Shown here piece by piece: positions 27,501 to 42,500 of a stretch of DNA of 64,000 bases (its first letter is position 1; every line of letters starts with the position of its first letter). The notes beneath the pieces are model-generated. The model was not told the DNA's origin and ran no database searches. It worked only from the letters and a program-made list of their open reading frames with translations. The position numbers and the translations under genes were made by a program. The DNA is from Aquila chrysaetos chrysaetos (lineage: Eukaryota > Chordata > Aves > Accipitriformes > Accipitridae). Location: assembly GCF_900496995.4 (NCBI RefSeq), contig NC_044029.1, positions 1,612,001 through 1,676,000 of the forward strand. Direction: 5' to 3'.

Positions 27501-30500
27501 TAATTAAAATTGTTTGCTTTGGAATGGTCTGCCAGTTTTCTGTTGTTTTGTGTACTTTCAAGTACGAAGCAGAGTTGTTGATACTGAACTGTGAGTTAGA
27601 GATTGGAAGACATGAATAATCTTCAAAGTAATAATCTGCAGTTTTGTTTTTGGTTGAACTCTGTAGAGTGAGAACGCTCGCTTGGCTCTTTGTGAGCACC
27701 CTCAGTGGACACCAGTAGTGGTCGTTTTGGGACTTCTGCAGTGCAGCATTCCTCCTATTTTGAAAGCAGAGCTATTAGAAACCCTTACTGCTTTTGGAAA
27801 ATCTCCTGAAATAGCTGCTTCGCTCTGGCAATCCCTGGAATATACGCAGGTATTTTAGGATTTTCAGTGCTTAGAACTTATAGCATCCCAATCTGTTGAA
27901 ATTGTCAGTGTATTTGAAATAGTATTGCATTTCCTCCTGAATTTTCTTGTTGCCATTGTTGAATATAAATTTTTTTCACTTAGTTAATGCAGTTCTTACT
28001 TTGAAACGATTTTGAAAATGACAGTATGGTTTTATGCCTCAGTGATCTCACTGGCTGTGCTTATTTTACATAAATACGGGTTTCCTAATACAGTCCTGTG
28101 TGTTCAGTGTGTTTTTTCCTCAGTGTATGTCATCAGTAATAAATGTTCTTCAGGTTACATATTTTTCTGTTTGGGTTTTGGGGTTTTTTTGGTGTGTAAT
28201 ATTCTTCCAGTGTGAGTGGTGCTCATAGAAAGAAGGGACTGGCTAAAAGGCTCCACTTTCAGGCATTTAATTTTCAGAGGAAGTTAATTGTAATTTACAG
28301 GATATTGTTGCCAACTTCCACATTTAGGTGGCGAATGTCAGATACATATTAAAAGCCCTACCTTTCAAAAAAGTGTTTTTTCCCTTCTGTCTTGATTTCA
28401 GAGAAAAATTTTAAATGTGAGTCCTAAGGAAGATGAATATCAAATGTAAATGCTCTCAGTATTGTTAATTCAAAAACCATAACAGGATGGGCTTATTGTA
28501 TAGTCTATATTATGGTTCAGACTAATTGCTGTTTTATTTGGAAGAACTTGAGGCATTTGAACTGCAACTGCTGGTTTATTGTTAATTACTTATAGAAAGA
28601 CCCTGACAATAATGACATCTTATAATGGTAGTATTGTAAATGCTCACCACCTTTGCTTCCTAATTTATGATATTCCTTAAAATATGCTCTTGTAAGAGAT
28701 AACAAGGGAAACGTCTTTCCCCTAGCCAATATAAGACAAAAATCGTTAATGTGAAAGTATTTCTGTTCTTTGTTTCATTTAACGATAAACATGATGCAGA
28801 TCTTTGAGGATGTAAAGCTAGAAACATACAAGTGTACAACATATAATCCAGCCTTTCAGACAGAAAAATCTTAGCTTTTCACCTTTTAAGAGGATTTAGG
28901 AAACCTCTTCTTACAGCTCAGAAGTGATGAGTACCTTTTAGTACTAATAGACATGATGGAGACGCACTTCAATTATGTGAAATGTGTTGTTTCATTTCTC
29001 TTTCTCTTTTGAAGATACTACAAACTGTGAGAAGTCCAGGGCAGAGACAAGCAATTGGTATTGAGGTAAGGGTTTCTTTGTACCTAGGCAGCCTCTCTGA
29101 CCATCTGCATACGAGTTTGGGAAACACCTGCAGACACAGCACATGCTGCTGTGTCCATGGGAAGCCCTTGGAATAGGTGCTGTCATTTCACTCCTTCTCA
29201 AATTACTTTCAGGCCTGCTTGTAATTTCTGGAAATTTTATCCATTTACGAATCTAGTGCAGCTTTGTACTAGTAAAAGAGCAGCATCTAAATTCTCAAAT
29301 TCCTTATGAGCACTTCTTAGGAAGATTTTAATTTTCCTATTTTCCTAAATTGGCCTCACTTTTGTTATACCTTAGTACAGCCCACTTCTAATACAAGTGG
29401 TAAATAAAAGCAAAGTATGTAAGTGTTGAGGCATACCTTCTAGTAGCTCAGAAATGGATGAAGAGTGTATTGCTGAACTGACAGTACTGTTGCTTCACAG
29501 CTTTTGCTCTGTTTGTAGCGTACCATTGCCAAAAAAGCAGCAAAGTCAATTCACTGTGAAGTAATTCACAGACGATGCCCTTACGTTATTTGTTCTCACG
29601 TGTTTCTTCCTCCCTCAAAAGCTTTGATTTTTCTTCTTCTGTTTTTGCTGTCCTCTTGGGAAGGTGGAGCTGAATGAGATTGAGTCCCGATGTGAGGAAT
29701 ATCCTTTAACGCGTGCCTTCTGTCGACTCATCAGCACGTTAGTGGAGAGTTCATTCCCCTCGAACTTGGGGGCAGGTCTCCGCCCACCAGGCTTTGATCC
29801 CTATCTCCAGTTCCTCAGGGATGCTGTGTTTCTCCGATTCCGCACCAGAGCTTACCGGAGAGCTGCTGAAAAAGTAATTTTTGTTTGAAGACTTTTTTTT
29901 TTTTTTTTTTTTTTAGGATGTAGTTAAAACGATTTGTCACTGGTGATGTGGCTTAGATCTGTTTGAGAAGCTGTGTAAGTTTGATGCAGCAGAGGTAACC
30001 TGGAGCAGTTCATAGTGTTTTGATTCTGTAAACAGGTGATTTTTCAACTCGTGGGTCATCAGGATCTGTGAACTACTTCTAAGGAGCCTGTATAAACTAT
30101 CTTTTTAAAAAAACAGAAGCAGTTTATATTATTGCTAAATTTCAATTTGCTATATAGGACTCTGCAACTCTCCTACATGGCTAATGACTTCTGAACATCA
30201 CATGCCCAAATCTACAAGTCAGATTTGTCCTTTCTTCATGATACTTCAGAGAATATTTCTGACTTGCTGAACCGAGGAATTTGAGTTTCCTTTATGATCC
30301 TTCTGGATTAAAGTGCATGCTAAACTGTATCCTGGAAGCTATTAATGATCTCTTACTAACTGTATACCTGTTAAAGACTCTTTATTGTTTGTAGTTTCAA
30401 TAAACTAATATGTATATTGTATCATAGAGCCTAAAATAGGCAGTAAATCTGTTTTGGTGTTCCATTTTACTTCAGAAGGAAAGCTTGGCCTTTCAAATTA

Positions 30501-33500
30501 TTTGACATGATGAATTATAAGTGTTGTTGGATCGTATTTCAGAATTAGTTAGTCATGCCATACATACGGATCCATCACTGCACTGCCTGTTGTATTCTTT
30601 GTCGTCCTGGTCTTGTTGCTGCAGTATCAGTTTTATTCTGTGTATGACTTTGTCTTCATTTTGTAATTATCTACAGTGGGAAGTAGCTGAGGTAGTTCTG
30701 GAAGTGTTTTACAAATTGCTGCGGGACTATGAACCTCAACTTGAAGACTTTGTGGACCAATATGTGGAGTTACAAGGTTAACTTGTTCATTTGTTCACTG
30801 ACAGACAGAGTTGTAAATTGCTTTGCTCTCTTGCCTCTATCTTGTGATCTTGTTCAATATTGCAAGCAAGCTGGTGGAAAGCTAGACCATGGCTTTAAGA
30901 TAGGAAGACGTTCAAAAAATGTCCACGTACTATCAGGAGCTCTGTTGCTAATTCAGTAGGGCTTCATGTACACTGTTTCCTATTTCCCGAGCTTTACTAA
31001 GAGGATGATTTCTGTCTGTCTTGCATTGCTGGTTTGATCAAAGAGCAGCATTTGATGCTTAAAAAATACCGTGGTTTTGGGCTTCTTCCTCTGGATTTCT
31101 TTGGTCTATATCTAAATCACCACTATTCATAGGGTTAATTTAAAGGTGTCAGTGTATTTAATATATCCTCTAATATTAATATTATTGATAGATTAATTAT
31201 TCAGAGCAGACAGTAGCAGTAGAATTATGATCTGAAGACATTTAATTCTGAACAGCTATTCTTTAAAAGGCGAAAGTAGATGGCAGTTGCCTCATTATAG
31301 GAAATTTAAGGCTTATTTGGGCTGCAGATTTTTTTTTTTAATATGAAGTTTCTTTTTAACTTTGAATGCCAGCCTCATGCCTGTGGATTTGCTTGTAGCA
31401 GGAGAGAGCTGTAAGAACCACTTCTTAAGTGAACAATAACTTTAAGACATACTTCTCCAGTGAGCTCGCCTCAGTCTGGGAGGCCTCTGTGCCCTGTACT
31501 TTGACAAACAGTTCTTGGTAGCTTAACTGGCTTGAGCAATTTCTGTTAGCTCATTCCTGTCCTCAGCTAGTCCTTCAGCTTGTATGATTATTTGTGGGCT
31601 ACATGATATTTTGGAGAAATGGGTTAAAACCGATCTTTTTGACTAGATCCATTTCTTGAACTGATGCAGCGTGTGGCTCCATAGTGGCACGGCATGTCTG
31701 TTGGCATGTTACGGGGCAGCACAGCCATGGAATGAATGGAAGGAGAAGGGGATTGTTGAAGCTGATGCCAAAAGAAACCACCCTTGTTCTCACTTGCATA
31801 TTAAAAAAGATTCTTACTGCTCTCCTGCTTTTATCCACCATTTATCCACCATAGTTTACTAGGAGACTAGATAAACCAGAAACATTAGTCTTGACTTTTA
31901 TTTTGTTTTATGAGGATCTTTGAGTTTTAGGCTAGTACTTTCATTTTTGCATACATTGTTGCAACAGACATGCAAGTATCTATACACTATGAGCATTAGG
32001 GGTTCAGTGGACCTTCTCAGCTTTCATTTCTGGAAATGCTTTTTCCCTCACCCAGGGTTTTCATGCAGGTTTTGGGGGGATGTAAACTTTTTCCACTTAC
32101 TTTTCAGTCTTGCAAAATCACTTAATATAGCTCCAAGTGGTATAAAGTCCTAGCATTGATTTGAATCTAAGGTCAGATCTACTTAGGGAAAGTCTTAACT
32201 GGTTAAAGTGAAATTGTGTTATTAGATATTGAAAAATAATGGTAATTGCCATTACTACTCTTCCCAAGCTTTTTAAATTACCTAAATGGCTATGTGTAAA
32301 GAAAACCTCAACACTTTATATGCAGTATGTTTCACCTATTTAGATGTTGCTTACAACAACAGGGACTTATGTTTTGTAGCTCAGGCAGCTAGCTTGAGTA
32401 ATGAAAGTCTTTTCTATTAGATGTTAATTCTTTTTTTCCACTCCTCTCTTTAGGAGAAGAAATAATAGCATATAAACCACCTGGATTCAATTTGATGTAT
32501 CATCTATTGAATGAGTCCCCAATGCTGGAACTGTCCCTTAGTTTGCTAGAAGAAGGGGTTAAGCAGCTTGATACTTACGCTCCGTTTCCTGGTATGTGCC
32601 TAGAATTTATTTTTCATGTGAAGTTAAAATGCATACTAAGTAGGATTTAAAGCTGACGCTGCATATCTTCAACTTGATATTGTGTCTCTTGCATATAAAA
32701 ATTGTGTTCTGGGGGGAATTTTCCTACTAGTAAACAACTGACAAGTTTGTTCTTGGAGCAAGGCTTGATGAATGAAGTTTATGAATGTAGTCTAACTGCT
32801 CCTTTGTTTTCTGTATGGTTTTTTGTTGTTTGTGCACTGCAGGGAAGAAGCATTTAGAGAAAGGTGTACAGTATTGCCTTGCACTTCTAAACTTAACCCT
32901 ACAGAAAGAGAATCTTTTTATGGATCTGTTGCGGGAGAGCCACCTTTCCCTTATTGTCACACCACTGGAGCAGCTGCTTCAAGGAATCAATCCTCGCACT
33001 AAAAAGGCAGATCATGTGGTGAATATTGCTAGGTATGTGCAAATTACTGCGAAGGGAGGAGTTTTGGAGGCACGAAGCATTTGGATCCTGGTCCTTTCGT
33101 TAGTTTTGCTAGCCAATGCTTCTTTGCACAGAGCATCTCTGAAATTTTCTTGGAGTGGGGAGGTGTCTTCACAGGTGGTATGATCTGTGTATTTTCTAGT
33201 GCAAGATTGGGATCTGCATTTATAGTTTTTCTTTCTGAATTTTTTTTCCCCTCATGATTTTTTTCCTGGTTGCCTTATGTGCAGTGATTCCCTTGCATAT
33301 AATTTTCAGTTTGCCCCAGACTTTGGTTGTTATAGAGTTGGAGACTAAAACTTCATGTGGTTGCTATTGGCCACCTAAATGTTTTATAGTATTGTCCGTT
33401 AGCTACTATATTGAAAGTATCAGGCTAGTACTCTGAAACTCCGTTTCAAATGTGAAACTTTAGGATTTCCACTTCCCACAGACACCTTCTGTTACTGTTT

Positions 33501-36500
33501 GTTTTTATAACAACTTTACAGACAAACCAACATTGAACAGTAGAATTGAGTGCATAAAAAAGCAGTGATATTCTGATGTGGAATGCACAAAAAAAATGAA
33601 CTCTTTCTGTATACGTGTTTTTGTCTTTCATTTATATTACTTTTTTCACATAACAGTAGTTGACAAATAGTTTAAAAGAAGTGTGCCTTTTAAGATGCTT
33701 TTATTTTTTTTCTCTCACCTATTTTGGGTACATGCAGTAGTTGATTTTTACCTAGTTTTGGTCTTCAGTGACGCTTGTTTCTGCATGATCTGAAGGTATT
33801 TTCTCCATGTTTCTCATGTGAGCCTGTGGCCAGTTGTTTTAACTTGCTCTGCAGTGTTTGAGACAGATTTTGGATAATAAGAATGATAAAAATTCCAGGA
33901 GAGATTATTATCCCTACTCAGCCTACTACCCTCCTTTTGATGGAGGCGTGTTAAATGCTTCATGTAGACTGAAATTTTGTTTGTAGCTTTAACGTTATCT
34001 CACTTAGTTTGATTTGTAAATGTTTTAGTTCTAAATGTTAATTTTTCATCTGTGCATTACTGTCTTGAAGTAGTGAAATTCTCAACAATTTCATTACAAT
34101 AATTTTGTATTTTTGAAGGTATCTCTATCATGGAAACAGCAATCCTGAACTGGCTTTTGAAAGTGCAAAGATTTTATGCTGTATTTCTTATAATTCCAAC
34201 ATCCAGATAAAGCTAGTTGGTGATTTCACACATGATCAGGTAAGTGTCAGTTTCTTTGGATCTGGACAGAGAAACTGGTGGAGAAATACTGCTCCATAAT
34301 GTTAATTTAAAGGATAGGTTTCTAGATCAAGTACATTAAAGCTATATTTTGTCTTATATCTACCTACCTCTAAAAAGTCTTACTGTGGCATTGTGAAAAG
34401 CAACTACTTCATTAATTGGAAAAAACCAAAATCATGAATGTTTGCAAGAAGGAAAAGGACAATATTCTTTGAGATACTGAGACTTTTTCTCGACTTTATA
34501 GTCTTCAACCTGTGAGGATAATTTAGCATATGTAACAGTGGATTTTTTTTTCTGTTCAGTAGCTAATTGCTAACTTATGCTTAGAACAGCTACAACTCTG
34601 AACTCCTGCTTATTAACTAGGTTATAAAATTTTTGTCTAGAACTTCTGTCAACTTACATGGAGGGAATTATGAAAGGTATTGTTTTTAATACTCTTAAAA
34701 TCCTCTTCATTTCCATCCTTCCATTGTTGAATACAGAGTATTAGCCAGAAGCTGATGGCTGGGTTTGTGGAATGTTTGGACAATGAAGATGCAGAAGAAT
34801 TAATTAATCCAGATGAGGGTATGTCAAAGGCTTCTTAAAAATGGCTTACACTGTTGCCTTTTGCATAGAATGAAATTAATGAAAGAGGTGAAGAAAGTGC
34901 TTTTAAGTCAGAAAACCCCTTTCTTGTGTTGTATTCTGGAGAATTGGACCTTTAACAGAATGAAAAGCACCAATGTCGTGTTAAGACACGTCCACAGTAT
35001 GATGAGCCAACCACAAACTGAGTCTGTTTTCAGAAGACAAGTATTTAACATTGCTTTGGATGTATTTAGAGGTGTATTAATAGTAATTTGAAATTTGGTC
35101 TTGTATCCCTCTGTACTAATATAAGTTGATGCCTTAGCTTTCTTGTATTTAACTTGAAGGCTCCGAGGATTATTCCATTAAATGGTTTCTTCACTTTATT
35201 ATTCAATTTTTTATTTTTTTTTTTTTTTTTTTTTAAATCAAGAGCTGGAGCCTGAAAAGAAGCGGGCACAAATCCATCATGAAACAAGGATCCATATTCT
35301 GAATCTCCTTATCACCTCTCTTGAGTGTAGTCCTCCCAGCCTTGCTCTGTATCTCTTGGGATATGAACTAAAGAAACCTGTCAGCACCACAAATCTGCAA
35401 GATCCAGGTATGAAGAGGAAAAGTTGATCTGGCATTTAATCAGTTCTGTTACCAACACTGAGAATATTTATTGGAAAGTTCATGGGGAGAAGCAGTTCCT
35501 CTTAATGTTAAGACAACAGGCCTTGTTCTAATCCTCAAAAGCTAAATTAAAAGTTATGTTGATATCCAAATGCAGCATTTAAATGGCCTCAGGATTTGAT
35601 CCTTTGTTTAAGTTGGATTTTGGAACAGACTAGAAATTGAGTTGTGCAGGACAAGGATAATTTAGAAGTGAAACATTAATTTATTTACTATTTTATGCAG
35701 TGTGGTTGTGTCCACAGTACAAAGAAATTGATTTGATCATCCAAGAAGTACCTACATATGACAACATGGGAATCTACAAAGCAGATTGTCACTTTGAACT
35801 AGTTACACTATTTGACTACTCTTCTGTCCCTCCTCAAACTCCTGTTAAAATTAATTATAGGGAAGAAAACCAGTTTTGTTTAACATTGTAGAAGAAAACC
35901 TTTTAGAATATGTGGGGTTTCATTCTACTGCTAGGTATATTAATATATTTATATATTCATAATATATATTTATATATTCGTATGTACAGATATATATGAG
36001 AATATGAACTTTAAAGCAACAGGAGCGACATTTCTAATGTTTCTTGAATTGGTGAGAAAAATAGTGTGTTAGTATGTGTCTTGTTTGCCGCCTCAGCTTC
36101 TAACTTGTATTCAGTACAAGACAGACATTGGTAAACTTGAGCAAGTTCAGCAGAGATGGTCAGGGGCTGGAGTACTCAGCCTATGAGGAGAAGCTGAGGG
36201 AATGGGACTTCTTCAGCCTGGACAAGAGAAGGCTTTGGGGGGACCTCATAGCAGTCTTCAAATACCTACAAAGAGGTTAATGAGAGGATAAAGCCAGGAT
36301 TTTCAGAGGTGTGTGGCAGGAAGATGAGACAGTGGGCATAAATCGAAACAAGAGGCTCCAGCTGGATGTAGGAGAAACTTTTTCACCATGAAGACAGTGA
36401 AGCAGTGGAGTGGGTTGGCCAGGGAGGTCATGCAGTCTTCATGCTTGGAAGTTTTCAAGACCCAACTGTATAAAGCTATGAACAATCTGGTCTGATACCA

Positions 36501-39500
36501 TAACTAGGCAGTAGTTTGGAGTTGAGACGTCCTGAAGTCCCTTCCAATCTGAAGTATGAGATTCTTTCTCAGCTGTTTTAAAGGATGTTTTATATGAACA
36601 TGTTTGAACAAACATTTGATTTTAGTTACTTCGATAAGAATATTTCTCATTATCTTTAGGTTTGTATTGGACGCTGTGGCCCAGCAGTTTTTAGTCCTTC
36701 ATAGTTCTAAATGAAGGGTAGATAGGACTTGAATTATATTTGGGGGAAAAAAAAGAAGTCTTAAAATTATTTGATATATCAGAAAGATGAAAAAAAGATG
36801 CCAACCTATTTTTTTCATCTGCAAAGTAGCTTACAATTGCAGACCATGTTTTGGATATTTTGAAATGCCATAGTTACATAATACAGGTAACTCATCTGCA
36901 ACCACACAATTTTACAGGATATCTCATGTTAGGTTAGTGATAGGGGACTTTGTCTCAAAGCTGTGAGAGAGCCTTGCACGCCTCTTTGAATTATCCCATT
37001 AATAATGTGAAGAAATTATGACCATAAGCCATTTGCCTCAAGATAGTAATTTCCTACTAAAGCATAAATTATACGTGTCCAAACAGAGAAGATTATTTCC
37101 CCTGTAAGAACTACGATTATTGATGCCTTTGCTGCTTCAGGACATCTTTCTGGGTTGATTAAAGAATTAATTGGCTAAAGGAAGAATGCAAAAAGACAGG
37201 GTTTTGACTTCGGTATTGAAGTCTCCTCCCCATTCCCCTTGGTTGCAGTGTCAGGTGCCTTTAGGAGCGTTAGTCATAAAATGGCTGTAATTGTAAAATA
37301 AAGACAGGAATTTAAAGCTTCTCTTTGAAATTGTCAAATGAGTATTCACTTAAAGTTTAAGAGTAAGAATTCAAATTTTCATTTGGTTCATGCAGAATAT
37401 TAAAGAATCAATTGAATCTCTTTTTTTTTTTTTAATAGAACTGAAGAGAAAGTTCTTAAATAAATTTTGATTGCATAATTTATCCTCTTTCACCAGTATC
37501 TCAAAAGCCTACAGACTAACTATAAATGTTTTCATTAGATTTTTGCTGAAACACAGTTCCTTCTTTTATTTTCATTAACGGAGAAAAAACTTTGCCAGAT
37601 ATTTTTGCTGCAGCTCTGTGGAGCAGTATAGTGCAGCACAAGGTATCTGAACAATTTAGTTTCCGTAACTCTGTGTACTAACTTATCTTTGCTATGGAGG
37701 CAAGTAACATTGGTAATGTTAAGAAATTATTTTTGTATTTTAAGGTGTCTTGGGTTGCCCACGGACTTGCCTTCATGCTATTTTGAACATTCTGGAGAAG
37801 GGTACCGAAACAAGGAATGGGCCTACAGCAGTTCAGGAATCTCCTCATCTTGCAGAACTCTGTTACCAGGTATTCAGCATATTTTCTGTTGGCATATACT
37901 GAAAGTAGGCTCTAAGTAAAATAAGCTGCTACTTGGTTGGTGAACACAGATGGTTGATGATTTTGGTAATAGTTTCATTTTTAAAATGCATCTGTCAGGT
38001 TTTTATATACATTGAACTCTTTCTATTTTACCTTTTTCTGTGTGAAAAAGTATTATCTTGTAGCAACACAGAAAATAAAGAATCTGCACTTATGTCAGAA
38101 CTTGGAATTGGGATATACTTAGAAAACTAATGTTCTAAATATTTTTGGTGAGCCTTTGAATCTGTTGTGACATATGCCAATTTTTTTTTTTTTTTTATTT
38201 TGGAACTGCAGTTTGCCAGCAAGTAAGATAACAAATAATCCCAAATAAGCCAATAAAATTCTCTTCTTTATTCTGTAGCAGTGACAGAATGTATATATGT
38301 ATGTCTGAGGGGGTGAGATGGGGAAGACAGCTGAATTAGACGTATGTGCAAGGTAGCTGATATTTGGCCTTAAATCATATAATAATATGGTTACACACCT
38401 GTATCATGTTGAAAAATCTGTGGAATCTAGAAAGGATTTTAAACACCATTAAAAGTGAAAGATGCCATACTGTAGAAGGAGGGGGGAAAAAAAAAAAGAT
38501 TACATTTCCTGTCTTGGCGAGCCTGGAGGCTGAAAAAGACACTCATTTTTTAAGTGAGCTGAACAAACAGAAAGGTTTATATAGTGTCATGTTGTGGGCA
38601 AATAGCCGTTGGAGTCATCCACACGCTGGTAGTCCTTTAATGTCATAATTCAACGTCTGTTACAAATAATATGTTCAGCTTTGGAGTAAGCTGATGGAAA
38701 ACTTACTGTAAATACAGGTAATATTGTTTGAGCAGTAAAACAGTGTTATGGATCTTTTGATTTGGTGGTTGGTTTGTTTTTACAATAAATTCCATAAATG
38801 GGTATCTCTGTTTTTGATTGTCAGGTGATCTATCAGTTGTGTGCATGTTCTGACACATCAGGTCCAACTATGAGATATCTGAGGACCAGTCAGGATTTCT
38901 TATTCACTCAGCTGCAGTATTTGCCATTTTCTATCAAAGGTAATTTTTGTGCTAAGATAAGATTGTGCATGCTTAAAATTCAATGCATCTTTTGACTCCC
39001 TAGGAATCATAGAAGAAACATAAGTAGCATTATTAAACTGAATTAATTACTGTCTCCGCTAACCTTTTAATTCTGCAAAGATTCAACTCTGCCTATTTAG
39101 GAAGTTCAGATTTTGTAAAAAAATGTTAATTTTGGAATGTGTTAAGTGTCCAGAAGTAACTCCTAATCTATATTTCAATTACCATTGTAGTTTTGTTAGA
39201 TTATGCTACAGAAAAAATATTTTGCAAAGTAAGAATGCTACTAAGAACTGAAGGTAGAGAAGGCTGGTGGTTGTAACCAACTGTATCTTCACTTCCTTTG
39301 AATAAAGAATTTTTATTTGGTGATGGCATTAATTTTTAAGTTAATAGATGTGGTTTTAATGTTTCAGACCAACATTTCTCAGGTGTCTTAAACTGAACTG
39401 ACTTTATCAGGTGCTTGACCACTAGTCCTTTGTTAAATGATAGTAAACTTAGCATTCGGATACATGGATCCAGCGTGGGTAAAGCACTTTAGATGATTCT

Positions 39501-42500
39501 TATATAACTTAAGAATCTAAATTAGATGAATATAGAATATGAAGATCCTTGGAGAGCCACGTTTAAGCCTTATTAACTTTGATTAAAGTTATAGTTCATT
39601 TTGGGTAAATGTCTGATTATTTTCACTGAAATTATAACTGACCCTATTTGCTCAGGAAGCACTGCATTCTCCACAATGACTGTTAGTACAGGTTATATCC
39701 AGGTTTTTTTGTTTATACATATAGTATTAATTGCATGTATGTGTATGATTTGTTTTCACAATAACCACATGTTCATTTCATGACCTTTGTCAGATCTCTC
39801 AGTCCTTTTGTCTCATAAACAAATGGTGAACAGATAATAAGTAATGACATCCTTTAAAAGCTTTTTCAAATGAAAAGTGCTTTCCTTGGAGTAAGTAATA
39901 TTATTTACGTTCAATTTTATAATTGTTTCCTTATCCTTACCCAGAACACGAGATTTCAACACTGAACCAAATGTCTTGGCTGATGAAGACTGCAGCTATA
40001 GAAATGCGAGTGACATCGCTGAACCGCCAGCGCTCCCACACACAGAGACTGCTGCATCTGCTGCTTGATGACATGCCTGTGAAACCATACTTGGGTAAGA
40101 GGAATTTATTGTGAGGGTAAATAAGTTGAATAAATGGAAGTATGAGTGACTTTATTTGAATCCCTTTCCGTATAAGCTTGTGACAGTTAATGTGTGATAT
40201 CAAGTCTGGACTTGCCATTGGAGAGATGGGAAGAAAGATGATGGTGGTTGTAGACTCCAAAGTGAAAGAAATTAGGGCATCTTTTTGTTCATTGCTGCTT
40301 TGTCTGTCTCAAACATCTCAGTGTATACACTCATACAAAAAATAAACATAGTTTCTGGGGTAGGAGAGGAGAATATAAAAAAAATGATTAAAATTATAAA
40401 ATAATTTATCTTGGGATGCTACCCAGAGTTGTTACTGTGTAGAGAAGGTGGAGTGTCTTCCTTGGTAAACAGTTTTAGACAAAGTTTTCTCAGTCTTAAC
40501 TTCTGTCTGTCTGTCACACATTTTCAACCCTCTCTCACAGAAGATAGTAGCAACAGGTCAATTTGGCCTTTGATATTATAACATGATAAAAATGATATTT
40601 CATCCCAATGTGATGTAAAGCGCAATGTTAAATAAAAAGGCAAGATTTCAGAGTTTCAGAACAGAGTAATAGTGAACCAAGAAATCGAAACAGGTGGCAA
40701 TAAAACTCTTTACATGAAGAAAATAAACAGAATAACTGGAAGATATTGTAATGGGCTGCAGCAGTATGGTGTTTTCCCTCATTTTTATAGGTCTGAACAC
40801 TGTCTCTTCATCCTTGTGGAGATCTGAGTACGGGAAACTGTGTTCAGATACCCTATTCATTTCAGTGTTCATCCAACTGCATTACTCATACTGGAGGGTG
40901 GGGTGTCTTTTTAGGAATTTCTAGTACTGTCTAGTCTGTTTGATAATTGGCTAGCTTCTGTGAGATAACTGTTGTTTTCATTTTATTAACAGTCAAGGCT
41001 GTATTTGTATTGGAAGACTTTAACGTAAGAGGTTTGTCAGTGTGTGCTGTATCCATCTTTGTCTTTCAGTATTAATAAAGTAGGTGGTATTTTTCACTTC
41101 AATTTTTTTTTTTTTTTTAAATTTATTTACTATGTTTCATTACCTTCAGCTGATGGTGAAGGAGGGATGGAAGATGAAAGTCGATCGGTCAGTGGATTTC
41201 TCCACTTTGACACTGCTTCCAAAGGTAAGCATTATGGCTGTTGATAATTTCCCAGTAAAGTTTTTCTGATCCTGAAGGGGGGAGGGCTGCCTCTAGAAAG
41301 GACACTTTGAAAAAGAAAATACTAAACTTTCTAAACAGCAGCAGTATGCGGAACAACTTTATTGTGGAGAAGAGAATGAATTTTAGAACCTTGACATAGA
41401 TGGTTGGATTGAGTGGAAAATACTGGACTGGAAAGGAAGTTAGAAGAGTCTGTGTTTAAGTATCTATGGAAGGGCAGAATGGGAGGGTGGCAGTCCGTAA
41501 ATTTACTGCTAACAGTAAAACCGGTGAGACTGTTGCTAAGGGTGAACTTATTTGTATTGTCATGGCAAAGAATATAAAACCCAAGTAAGTAACTTCAGAT
41601 TCCTTACTATGTTTCTAAGTCTCAACAAAAGACTGCGTGACTGTCATTGAAAACCAGCCTGCTTTTATTTAGGAGAAAAAAATTAGTCTTATATTTGTAA
41701 ATATTGGATTACATGCATACATAACAGGAGAACAATACAGTATAAAACAAATTAAGAATTTAAGGCTCTAGAAAATGTTTTTAAGCCCCTTATACAGACT
41801 GATTGCACTTTCTGAAGATTTAATATTTTCTTTTGAAACTTTACACATTAAGATTTGGATTTACAAAGGTAGGCTCCTCTTGTCGTTTTTGGTTTTTGTT
41901 TTTTTTTTTTTCCCCTTTGATATTTCTGAAAACAGTTTGAATTGATTTACATTTCCAGTACGCAGGAAGATCTTAAGTATTCTGGATTCAATCGACTTCA
42001 GTCAGGACATTCCAGAGCCTTTACAACTGGATTTTTTTGACCGGGTTCAGATTGAACAAGTCATTGCTAATTGTGAGCACAAGAATGCACGTGGACAAGT
42101 GGTCTGCAATGTCAAGGTGCGCAGTGGTCTATGTTCTCAAGTTGCATGTGCTATTTTGTATCTTGATAATAATGATCAGTGTATTAATAATACTTTGAAA
42201 CTTGCTTTCACATAAAAAGTATGGCTGTTTCAGATATGTGCATAATTTATGCAAACTATTTGGGTTAGTTTATTTCTTCTGCATTGCACATACCGATTTC
42301 TCATTTGCAGTAGACAGATGCATCAGTTTAAGACACCTTCAGGAAATATTTTCTATCATAATGATTTTCCTATCTTGGAACACACAAGTAATATTGCAGA
42401 TATGACATCCACCTTGCATATTTCATTGGTCTCCAGTACACAGCTATGTAGTACTACATATGTGTACGCAATTACATACACAACATAGCTGTGTACTGTA

